Source of the DNA: Mikania micrantha | Lineage: Eukaryota; Streptophyta; Magnoliopsida; Asterales; Asteraceae | NCBI GenBank assembly: GCA_009363875.1 | Contig: CM018689.1 | Location: 968,501 to 1,032,500 of the forward strand | DNA: 64,000 bases | Direction: 5' to 3' | Shown: positions 12,649 to 22,963 of the stretch, piece by piece | Numbering within the stretch: position 1 is the first letter of the stretch | How the letters are laid out: each line of letters opens with the position of its first letter | Notes under the pieces: generated by a model | The model's database searches: none | Told to the model about the DNA's origin: nothing | What the model saw: the letters and a program-made list of their open reading frames with translations, nothing else | Made by a program: the position numbers and the translations under genes

Positions 12649-13169
12649 TGTCACACCTCGAGCCGACACGCTGGTTCGACTTTCATGTCGGGCAGAATAG
12701 TCTCGGAACGCGATATCGTGTGATAATAAAAAAACAATAAGATTGTATTTACAGCACGTGACATAATAAGAAATACTATATTGAACTAGAATTACAAAGT
12801 TAAATTACATCGAGTCATGTTCCATAATTTAAGAATGTCAATCTTCCAAAAGAATCATAAGCAATCTATCTTGCCTCTACACAAGATATACAAAAGGGAT
12901 TCACATGATGTCTTCAAAATATATGCACCCAAAAGTAGCTAGGTCCTCTACCAAGGCACACTAACTATATTCCTGAATCCTGGTGACTAAACATGTTCGT
13001 CGCTAGAAAAAGCATGCAAGTAAATCAGGTCAAACACGAGGTTGGTAAGTTCATATGATTTTTGTAGTTTGAAAATGTTTAAATCAGTTTTCTTAAGACA
13101 TATTCCCTCCAGTGTCCTCACCTTAGACCTCAACACTGAAAGTGCCCCATCCAGTCAACTAATATTTAT
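12649..13169 (-). repeat. Left LTR of element B, 3' portion only
   Basis: These 521 bp align with 58942-59465 (roughly 35-40 differences by eye, concentrated in the first 70 bp). The alignment ends at 13169, where element C begins with TGTGACAACC. The remainder of this LTR is not found elsewhere in the window. Confidence 0.75.
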
Positions 13170-13659
13170 TGTGACAACCGGTATACGAGCGGCAATTAGT
13201 TTGAAACCGAAGGGTGTATACGACAACAACGGAGAAGACTGTTGTACGAGGGCAACGATAACGATAACAAACACCAAATCAACATACACGGATAAATTCC
13301 TAGAACAATTAAAGGAATCTGTTGGATCACATAAACATGAATCAGAAGAAAATGTACACACCTTGTGAGGGAAAACAATGAATAAAACCTGAACGGATAA
13401 CATTTGGAGTATTGATCTAACGAGTTATCCGCATGGGTGACGATTCATATGTATATGTTGTTGAACTTGATACATTAAATGATATCTTTAAAGTACAAAA
13501 CAATGTTAGCAAATTCAGACAAATGTTTTTTTTGTATGGGTGACGATTTATGGAAATACAAACATAAGTCTTACAACGCTGATATAAAATAATAATAATT
13601 TTAACAAAAAAACGTCCACCAAAATATCTAATAAACAATCAAAATTTTTAACACACAAA

Positions 13660-14140
13660 ACAATTCGTATGAATGGGCACTCATTCGTATGAATAGGCAT
13701 ATTCGGTGAAGCTTTACAACCACGAAGCGATTTGGACGAATGACTCATTCGTGCGACATCACTGATATAAACGCAACACTTACGTTTTTCAAACCCATTT
13801 TTCCGCAAACTCTCTCAAATGAAATCCTATCATTTTTGGCCCTAAAAACACCACAAGCATTCCACGATTTCAAAAATGGCATTCTTGGTGAACCTTCAGC
13901 TAAATGTTTCATACGAGGGCTCATTCGTACAAATGAGATACTCCGTTCACTTGAGAAACTCACCAGAATGAACCTCTGGACGAATGAGCAACCACACGAA
14001 TGAAATGGACTCATTCGTATGGGGCAACCATACGAACGAAGACCTATTCGCAAGAATGGATCATCAGAATGAGAGTAGGCATTTGCATGATTCCATTCAT
14101 GTGAAAGAAGGTCATTCACACGAATAGGCCATTCGCACAA
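13660..14140 (+). repeat. Array of TTCGTATGAA-type palindromes in C LTR
   Basis: Over about 480 bp the words ATTCGT and ACGAAT occur more than a dozen times, often as palindromes: ATTCGTATGAAT at 13663-13674 and 13683-13694, and ACGAATGA-C-TCATTCGT at 13735-13751. Small ORFs predicted here are by-products of the repeat. Confidence 0.7.
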
Positions 14141-14354
14141 AGAGGAAACCAAAATGGCTAAGTGTTGAACGTTCTATTGAACATAATTCATAGCGATAGA
14201 ATCGAACCTTAGACCAAATTTTAAATATAATCAAAGTAAAACAAAATGAAAACACATTTTCCAAAATCACATCAAGACACATAACACACAACCACTCAAG
14301 ACATAACTAACTAATAAATAATTGATAAAACAGGATTCAACAGAGAGAACATAA

Positions 14355-14771
14355 TGTTGGGAAGTGAATAAGTTTCGATGTTTCAAGTAGTTATCGAGTT
14401 TAGTGCTGAATTGGAAATGGTTCTAAACTTGGTTTGGTGTTCTCGAGTATAGTATAGCTTATTTTGTTTGGATTTGTTTCAGTACAATGGGCTGAGAGGC
14501 CTAAATTGATGTGTGGGTATTGTATAAACCCTGTTAGTTAGTCATATTAGGGTTGGTTCTTTCCAGTTATTGTTTTTCTCTGTTCTTGGGGGTAAACGGT
14601 ATTTGTACCAGTCGGTTCTTGTGAAACTAAGTGCAATTAAAGTGATCATTTGCTTTGTTCTTCGTCTTGTTCTTAATCTTTGTTGTTCTTACACGCACGT
14701 GATACCATTCCGCACTCTCACGTGTGAGTTGTTAATCGATATCAGTTTTGGATCCTTCATTCGAACTAACA
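14355..14771 (+). repeat. Solo copia LTR (D-like family)
   Basis: TGTTGGG...CTAACA, 417 bp, with near-identical flanks cataa (14350-14354) and catac (14772-14776), an imperfect TSD. It resembles the D LTR throughout: 'ACAATGGGCTGAGAGGCCTAA', a TATA-like TGTATAAACCC, and the CACGTGATACCATTCCGCA block. No internal region, so it is a solo LTR left by recombination. Confidence 0.85.
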
Positions 14772-15373
14772 CATACCGAGTGAGTGCATTTACGGCCCAT
14801 AACCACAGGTGAGTTCATAGACCCCTTCTTTTCAATTTTCTGCCTTCCAGATCATTTAGGGCTAAGAACATGAAACATCTTATTCGAATGTTAAATGAAT
14901 AGGAGTTATTTTCAAATACTTTAAAAAGGAAAAGAATCAACCCTCAACATCTTATTTGAATGTTATTCAAATAAGTGTATTTTCTACACAACACATACAT
15001 CAAAAATTCGTTGAGGAATTCTCAAGTAAGTCCCTTTTTAAGAGTCATTTACCATTAGTTGACGCGAGTCAACTGACGGTAACGTAGATGGTACCATACG
15101 TCTAACCAACCCCCAACGCTAAGGCTGGTACGTTACATGCATACATACAGAGGACAACTACTCGGATCAGACCCATGGGATCTGACCAACAAGGGCATAT
15201 CAGCTAGGTTTGTAAATGATCACATGTGTGATATACTGGACAGAACACACTAATAAACCAAATCCGAAAAATAAATTTAGGGTTTTGTAATACAAACATT
15301 TTTCATAACTGAACTTGAACGATTTTCAATCGAGTACTAACAAACAATGTTAAAACTAATAGGAAAGGAGTGT

Positions 15374-18100
15374 TGTGACACCCGGCAATTTCAGGTAAAT
15401 TGCGACTCTTACATTCTTTACATTTCACATTCATACTTGTTGCATTTCATTTAATTATGTTAATTAGATGAGTTGAACACAAACGACTACGAAACGATAG
15501 TTCGAGGAACTATCGAATCGTACATTGCGTTGCACATTGGTTTTGGAAACCAAGTGTGGCAAACACGACACTAGCACAAAACAATGATTCGGGGAATTAT
15601 TGAATTGTGCATGACACGTTGATTAGGATTAATCAAACGTGCAAACACTTCGTAAGACACAAACACAAACTATCGAAGATAATTCGAGGAATTATCGAAA
15701 CACACACACGAGTCTCACGAACGTTGGTGATCAATCAAACTTATGTGTTATTTTATGATTATTAGCTAAACATGTATTAGATGTTTAGAATAAGCGTTAG
15801 GAATCGAGTACGAGCGAAATCGTATCAACGAAATCGAAAAACAAGGAATTGGACCCGTCGCGGTACGCGACAACCCCATCACGAAAGGCTTCGCGATATG
15901 CGAAGCAAACCGGGACTCGAAACTCCCGAATTCCATCGCGGTACGCGATACAAATTTTTGATCGGCCTTCGCGGTACGCGAAGGCCATGCAGATCAAAAA
16001 TTTTATAAATTCAACTCCCACACTCTTTCAATCGGTTTTCTCTTGTTCTTCTCCGAATTTGTACACCATATCTCGACCAAACTCTCTGCTAAACTCACCT
16101 TAACCCCTGGTGAGCAAATCCTAAACCATTCTCTCATTTTTCTTGGTGATTTAGAGTGCTTGGAGCTTGGAAGAGGAGCAAAGAAGCTAAGAACGACTAT
16201 CAACCATTGAAGCTTCATCACCAGCCACTATTTTCACTGGACCTTGCATTCTAAGATAGTTTCCTATGGTTGTTTATTGATAGATCGCACATGCAATGGG
16301 TAAAAACCCACATGCAACTCCATACGGTTATTGTGCACAAATTTGTTGGTGATTTGTTGTGTAGATGTTATAGATTTACTGATTTTAGTATTTAGAAATG
16401 TTAGATTTGAGTTTTGGTTAAGTTATGGTTGATTTGATGATATTTTGGTACACTTGCCATAAAAGGAAACTTTTATGTTGCAAGTCTTGGATTTGTGATG
16501 ATCTAGACATGTTAGACATGTCTAGATGTTGTTAAATGTGTATTGGAGTGTTTAGAAACATATTGGGATATTTGATTTTGTCAAAAACTTGGTTTTATAG
16601 AAACTTGCTATTTATGGAAACTTTTATAAATCAAAAGAGGGCTTTTGATGTTTTTCAATGATTTGATGAACTTTGATTGTTGAAACATGTTTAAAAATGA
16701 CTTCTAAGCATATTGGAAACCTTGATTTGTGAAAACAAGCTTTTAAACAAATACTTACTATTTTAGGAAACTTTATTTGGGTAAAACGGCATAAATGGTG
16801 TTTTATGCGCAAACGACATGTTTTAAGAGTTTAAACGTGTTTTATAAACACATTAGGAGTTATTTACTTGATGAAATGGGATTTCATAACCACACCTTCC
16901 TAAATTGGAAACTTTCTAAAAATGGTAACTTATGTGATTAGAGTCATAGGATGCATTTTGGTGTCTTATGTGCATTAAAGCACATAAACACAACAATCGT
17001 GTCACCAACGATTCGTAGAGTCTCACTAGTCAACACACGCACTCGGTTGAGCACACCGACAATTGGAGTTGTATGGATTACAACACACCACAAAACACAT
17101 ACTCACACCTATATGGTTATAGGTGCATACTAGTAGGTGCTAGCTTTCGCAGACGCGAACACACATATACACCGGGACTGCTGTAACACGTGAGTTCACG
17201 ACCCCTTTTTACATTTTCTACCTTTGGGGGAGAAAACATTGCATACAAACTACTTTTGAACAACACACATTTTTGGTTTCTTTTGTACATGCTAATATCG
17301 TATATGCATATGTGTGGCATTCATCCACAAAACTGATAAGTCCTCATTAAACACACCTCGAACCGTTAATAGCGCGTTGCGCTTAGCGTGGTAATTTTGA
17401 ATAGTACTATTTGGGCCTGACAAGCCCCGCTGTTGTGAGCCGTATGGCCACCCCGACTGGAGGTCGGGACAGTGCATAATTGACCAAACAACAATTTGCC
17501 ATATCTTGGATGGATATGGCGGGAGGCAGCATGTTAGCTTCGGTTGCGAACCCGCATATGATATAAAACATATTGACTAGCTATCAACTGATATTGCATT
17601 GTATTGAAAAGTAGACCTGCAACATTTACTTAAAACATTTTGATGTTTACTGCTGATATAAAACTTGTGCTCTCACCAACCTTTGTGTTGACTCTTTACT
17701 CGCATGTTTTCTCAGGTAACTAAGGCACGCACACAAGGATAGGATGCTAGGCGGAGTCCCATGCATTGGCTCTAGTGTCTTAGGGCGTTCTGAGAAACAC
17801 TTATCATTTGATATGTTAGGTAATATTAAACATCTTTAATCGCTTCCGCAACTACTGTTGCCTATCATTTTGAAAACTGTTTTAAATTAACGCTTCCGCA
17901 AATCATGAATGTTAAACTGTTTTGTTAATTTATACTTTACTTCCGCAACTTTGATTTTACAACCTGTTTTATCCAAGTTATTGGATGTACGTATAAAACC
18001 GGACATATAGGTCTCGCGTGTTGTGTGACCGGAGACTGCGATCCTGACAATCTGTTGATGCTCGCGCCCCAGAAGGGACGGGATTTCTCGGGGTGCGAGA
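15374..18100 (+). repeat. Solo gypsy LTR 'I' (same family as element A)
   Basis: It starts TGTGACACCCGGC and ends GGGGTGCGAGA (the usual GTGTGACA with two changes), and is flanked by the TSD agtgt at 15369-15373 and 18101-18105; 2727 bp. Its first 300 bp align with the 3' LTR of A at 63141 onwards. It contains three micro-hairpins in the first 330 bp, four CGCGGTACGCG palindromes (15857-15985), a TATA-like TATAAAT at 16004, a donor-like AC|GTGAGTTC at 17189/17190 and an acceptor-like TCTCAG|GT at 17715. Confidence 0.85.
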
Positions 18101-18250
18101 AGTGTAAACTTTGTGATTTTCTAACAAAACAAAACAAGTTCTCCTGTATCAGGAGACAAATCATACACTCTTTTCCTCAAAACATTTCCTTTTTTTTCAA
18201 GGCGTGTGTTTAGTCGAATAGGAGTGCAAAAGTTGAGAAACCTGATTTCC

Positions 18251-18364
18251 ATTAATGACATCCTCGTGGATTATCGAAGGAGTGGTGGGCTGGCGGCCGA
18301 GCTTTGGCTCTACGTATGCCTTATATATAAACTACCTTCGGTGATTTGGGATGATGTCAGTAAT
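18251..18364 (+). other. Recurrent TATA-loop hairpin, C LTR copy
   Basis: Left arm 18251-18280 pairs with right arm 18335-18364 over nearly 30 positions with G·T wobbles. The loop holds GTGGTGGGC, an inner hairpin GAGC-TTTG-GCTC (18299-18310), TACGTATGCC and TATATATAA. It lies about 170 nt upstream of the putative splice acceptor. It is homologous to the copies at 23451, 39421, 43861, 44378, 49394 and 59440. Confidence 0.65.
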
Positions 18365-18893
18365 GAGGTTCAGTTTTAAACACTTGTGTAATTAATTCAC
18401 ATTTTCAACACTGTTTGTACATCATTTTCAAAACCGTTGCGAACAGAAAGAGTTTCTTCAAACTTTTTACAAAACCTAGTATTTTTAAAACTATGTGAAC
18501 TCACCAACCTGGTGTTGACAGATTTTACATGTTCAGGTGATGAACAGGTGAAAGCAGGATGTCTTTTAGACAGAGAAAGATAGGATCCCTCATAGTAACC
18601 TACAACTCCTGAATAAAATCTTCAAGGCCTCACAGGCTACAAGATTCAAGACTTGCACTTTTGCTAGATATTTTGTGAGACATCTGGATCACGCTCCAGA
18701 TGTCCAAGACAAGTTGTAATAGAATTGAATTATAAAACAGTTGTAATTTAATTTAATTTTATCAACCTATTTTAGTTTTCTCATATTATCATGTGCCATG
18801 TAAACAATCTGATCATTTCGATTTAATCACGCCTTGGGACTATTCCGCCTGACGGGTTATCGATCTAGTCCGCTGGCCTGGGGTGTGACAGAT

Positions 18894-18906
18894 TGGTATC
18901 AGAGCC
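18894..18906 (+). other. Primer-binding site of element C
   Basis: TGGTATCAGAGCC, a complete match to the initiator tRNA-Met PBS, three bases after the LTR end. Confidence 0.9.
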
Positions 18907-19009
18907 TTGGTTATAGTGGAATATGTCATTTAATTAAACGGTTTGGCCTAGACTATAACCTAGGGACCTCATGAAGAGAAATTAGGATAGGAACAATTTC
19001 ATATGTTAC

Positions 19010-19726
19010 TTGTGTCTAGTCACAGTTACTCACCAGTACTATTTCGAAGGTAATCAGAATGCCTCGAAAGGAATAGCCACGCGCCAATCCAGAGACCACC
19101 GCCCTAGCTACTCTAATCACGGAACAACTCACCGCCGCCATTTCTGGCATTGTGAAATCAATCACTGTCCTCGTCACCCAGAAGACACCTCCATCGTGTT
19201 GAAGACTGAAGCTGAATCAACTCCAAGGGAATCGAAGGACGAATCTAGCCACACTCTCCCCAAGAAGCGAAGGACTATCGAGGGCATCAAGAGAACTGAC
19301 TTCGCTGATCAAGCGGGCCCCAGCCACCGGAGCGAGCATCGTAGATCATACACTGGAGCATTTTCTCTTTGTACCAAATGTTAATACCACCATCCTGCCA
19401 ACAAAAAGTGCAAATTGTGCTCCAACCGTGGGAAGCTGGGTCATTGGGCTCGACGTTGAAACTAATCAGTGGGTTCCGTCTGCAAGCGGTGCGCTGGCAC
19501 ATCTCCCATGTGTGTCAAATACAACCACCATTTTGTCTCAAGCAATCCGTGTAAACGATGCAAGAATTGCAGGATGATGGGTCATGAAGGCCGAAGCTGC
19601 AAGACTCCAATTGCCCAGAGCCAAAATGACGTTACGACGACATGTCCTCCACCGAGCAACATCAAGCACTTCTACACGTGTGGTGAACCTGGCCACGTGG
19701 CTAAGAAGTGCCCCAAGAGAGTGTAA
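19010..19726 (+). pseudogene. gag-like zinc-knuckle region of element C
   Basis: A broken gag C-terminal part. Visible are FSLCTKC (about 19370), CKLCSNRGKLGHWAR (about 19410-19455), CKRCKNCRMMGHEGRSC (19551-19602) and FYTCGEPGHVAKKCP (19670-19717), so up to three CCHC-type knuckles in two frames. Element G has the same CTKCQYHH...CKKCLKCGRMGHFAATC arrangement, which identifies this as gypsy gag. The capsid domain expected upstream is largely missing: only about 100 nt separate the PBS from this region. No protease follows. Confidence 0.6.
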
Positions 19727-21450
19727 TTAACTGAATATGGTTTTAAGTGAAAACTCTTGCTGCACCAATATACACTGATCACCACCAATAGAACACCGAC
19801 ACAGGTACATTCTCTTAAATCCTCAATAGACATGGTGTATATAATTTAAATGTATGCATTACAATGTGTCTACTGATCCCAAGTCTTCCAATAACGCAAG
19901 ACTCTAAGAGACCGTAGAACGAAACACGTCTTAGAGTTTTTCTAGTACTAGAGGGAAGAGCGAGATGACAGCCTCAATCACCACAAGGTAATGAGGACGT
20001 TAGGAGAGATGAAAATGTAAGACGTTCCGATGAACAGAAGGTCTGTTAAGATGCTTCCCGGTGTGGTCAGAACAATGTCTAGCCAATGCAGTTCCAGAAA
20101 CCAAGCCTGAACATCTAACATCTAGATGGGGCATCACTCCTGAAAGAGCATGAGTTATTCAAAAAAGCAGGAAAGAGTCACTAGAGCCCGATATCCCTTT
20201 AATAGGGCTCTTTAGCATGGGAAACTTCAGGTCTCTTTCGTACGAGAGCCGGATCCTAAATCGATGAGCGTTGACCACGAAAACCTCGATAAATGGAATG
20301 TCAAGTGCTAGTATCCAACACTAGGCCTGTCAAATTGGTTAAATGAACCACAATTAACCACTACAGTCTAATCTTGAATTCCACTCCCTACATCCTCAAA
20401 AGTTATCAAACGCCACAAACCCCGTTGCAGGGCTTGAATCCTTATCCTTAATCTTTGGATTGAAAGCTTAAAAGAACTTCCTATCCTTAAAAATACCGTC
20501 AAATTCACCACCACTATACACGGTGGTGAGCCGAACAATTACCAACTCAGAGAGTGCGATGAGGAAACATCCTGAGTGACTTCAACCCTGGCGAGAAGGA
20601 GTAACGATGATTCCTTAAGACACATGAACTTTCACTCTTTTAAGGAGGTATCGTTAACCTTAATCAGGTATCAAGGGAAGGAAGCAAACACCTACGCATC
20701 CATGTGGCAACATCTTAGTGGGGAGACACTACATGCCATCTGGAAATGGAAACCAAGGTGATTATCTTGAAGAAGTCAAGACGTTCCTTATGATTTCCTT
20801 GTGAGCCAGTATTATGAGATTGGCAGTGTAATTAAGTATGTGAGCACCGTTCACATCAGCACGACTACGATTGAAGTGGAGCGATAACTGAATACACCAA
20901 CCTTCATTAGGAAAACCATAAGGAACAGTGGGAGCTGAAACCAACCATCGAGGGCTAACAGGTTGTGAAGACAACCCTGAATATTCCCCAAACAATAAAA
21001 GCAAAACCCTCACCGACTGAGATACCATCGATAAGACAAACCGAGAAGAGAATACATTCAGCGTCCGCGATCCCTGTAAGTGTCGAGAGCCACGAAGAGA
21101 TCACCTCAAGGGTACGTGATGTAGGTCGGTTTTCGCCCTTGATTAACAAAAGAATTAAATTTGTGTATGGTAAGAGAACAAACAAGAATGTCAGTGCAAG
21201 ACATTCTTCACCTCCCAAATGAGTAGAGGTTCCAACAACCCAACACCAGAAACGCGAAAGCCATCCTACACGAACTCACAGTAGAAGATCAACGTCAATC
21301 CCACATGGTGAGATGAAATCATCCTTTACCTGCGGTGTCCAACCCAATTACTTGAGAAAAAACACTGTGATCGAACCCAGAAAACAACTCAAACCGGTGA
21401 ATCTGGCGAGCTAGCAAGAGAAGCGTTTCAAGACAGCTCAGAGAGAACTT
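19727..21450 (+). other. Degenerate internal region of C without recognisable pol
   Basis: About 1.7 kb with only short broken frames. Around 20620-20760 a frame reading LIRYQGKEANTYASMWQHLSGE faintly recalls a gypsy capsid, but the match is weak and in the wrong order relative to the knuckles. I see no protease DTG, reverse transcriptase or integrase motif. It ends at the TSD aactt of element D. Confidence 0.4.
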
Positions 21451-21845
21451 TGTTGGAATATGTTAAAGTTTTGATGTTTCTAGTTCATTAGTTAGTGGGT
21501 TCTCGACATGGTTGGGGTTCTCGAGTCTGTTATAAAAGTATTTGGTTGTAGTTTAATTACAATGGGCTGAGAGGCCTAAGTCTTGTATGGGTTGTATATA
21601 AACCCTCTTTAGAGTCATAATTAGGGTTAGAGCTTGTTGATAATATTTCTTTTTCTTTGTTCTTGGGATTTTGAGTTTGTACTAGTCGGCTCTATTGAAG
21701 CCGAGTGCAATTAACTTGATTGTTTGCATAGTTATTCATCTGGATCTTCATTATTATCTCTCTTGCACACACGTGATACCACTCCGCAGTCTCACGTGTG
21801 TTGTTTCAATCGATATCGGTTTTAGATCTTGCATTGGGACTAACA
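21451..21845 (+). repeat. 5' LTR of element D
   Basis: TGTTGG...CTAACA, 395 bp, with a TATA box TATATAAA at 21595-21602. TTCTCGAG occurs twice. It is followed two bases later by the PBS. Confidence 0.9.
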
Positions 21846-21847
21846 AT

Positions 21848-21860
21848 TGGTATCAGAGCC
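21848..21860 (+). other. Primer-binding site of element D
   Basis: TGGTATCAGAGCC, matching initiator tRNA-Met. Confidence 0.92.
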
Positions 21861-22483
21861 TCAAGAACCAGTTTTGTGGCTCATAGTGGTATCGATTTTG
21901 AATGAGAAAATATTTTTTTTCGGTTTACAGGTGGTGTTCTTGGTGTTCTTGATTTATTCTATTAAAAAGGGGTGTTTTAATCTATGTAGGAGTCTTTCTC
22001 GACATTTAGAAATGTTGATCAGATTGGTTTAAAACTGTTCGAGATTGCCAAGATCAACATTAAAAATTTTCAAATTCCATTATTTTAGGAATTGATGCTT
22101 CTCGAGTTAAATTGAATTTTCGAGAACACATAAATTAAGAATTCGATGTGTGAGTCTTAAACTTTGTTTTCTCGAATTTGAGTTTTTCAAATTTTGTTCT
22201 CTCAAAATTTATTTATCGAACTCAAGTTTTGTTTCTCGAATTCATTCCTAGTTCTCCAATTTGATCAAACTCGAGTTCTTTCTCGACTTCAACTTGTGTT
22301 AAAGTTGCCAGGTTCTCGAGTTTCACTTGTTTCTCGAAATCAACTAGTCTTCTCAAATTCAGATAGGGTTCTCGAATTCTCACTGTGTCTCACCTGTTTC
22401 TCGAGTTTAGCTTAGGTTCTCGAACTTTCATTTCTTCCTGTAAAAATTTTACTATTGTGTGACAAGTATTGTCCTGTTCACAA
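21861..22483 (+). repeat. Leader of D packed with TTCTCGA words
   Basis: Untranslated leader between PBS and gag. Between 22030 and 22430 the words TCTCGAA, TCTCGAG and TTCGAG occur about 14 times. They also occur in the element's LTR. Confidence 0.6.
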
Positions 22484-22963
22484 ATGGATTCATGTAGTAT
22501 AATTGCTGCTGCTTTGTCCAGTAAACAAAATGAGCTTGATGCAATCATGGGTACCACCACCTGAATCCCTAGACTTTCGTCTACAACTGGTTTTCCAGAA
22601 TGGAAATTTCGATTTGAAAAACATATTAGGACTAAAGAACCAAGGCTTTAGAGGGTGATTTTAAGAGGCAAATGAAAGATAACCTATAAAGACATTGAAG
22701 GAAATGAGTTGATTAAAGATCCTAAACACTATACTGAACAGGATTTTCAAACAATAGAGGAAGATGAGCAGGCGCTTGGTTACATCACTCAAGGTCTTAC
22801 TCTTGAGATCTCACAATGTTTCAGGGAGATAAATGATGCAAGAGAGCTTTGGAGGGCTCTTATTGACATGTATGAAGGTAATACTGAGATGAAGGAGTCC
22901 CGCAAAGAAATGTTAAACAATAAATTTAACACCTTCAACTACATAGTCGGGGAAAGTCTTGAT
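22484..22963 (+). pseudogene. gag of element D, first part
   Basis: Copia capsid domain starting MDSCSIIAAALSS at 22484. It reads FPEWKFRFEKHIRTKEPRL, then DFQTIEEDEQALGYITQGL and RELWRALIDMYEG, ending with NNKFNTFNYIVGESLD where element E interrupts. Stops lie near 22561, 22651 and 22675. The frame continues at 26418. Confidence 0.8.

Larger units (their letters stand above)
13170..18890 (+). repeat. 5' LTR of element C, interrupted by two solo LTRs
   Basis: Removing the inserts leaves about 2567 bp: 13170-14354, 14777-15373 and 18106-18890. It starts TGTGACAACC and ends GGGGTGTGACA directly before a PBS. It holds two copies of ATGGGTGACGAT (13433, 13536), an array of ATTCGTATGAAT-type palindromes (13660-14140), a donor-like ACAG|GTGAGTTC (14808/14809), the recurrent hairpin (18251-18364) and an acceptor-like TTCAG|GT (18536). 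The same order of signals occurs in other gypsy LTRs here. Confidence 0.75.

Noticed and set aside
13745..14152. 135-codon minus-strand ORF in C LTR
   Set aside because: Built from the ATTCGT palindrome array; no domain and lies in an LTR.
15781..16221. Arg-rich ORFs on both strands of solo LTR I
   Set aside because: They translate the GCGGTACGCG palindromes; no coding support.
17341..17520. Candidate copy of the recurrent hairpin in LTR I
   Set aside because: It has a local CCCGAC/GTCGGG stem and GTATGGCC, but not the GTGGTGGG-to-TATATATA plan; similarity too weak to include.
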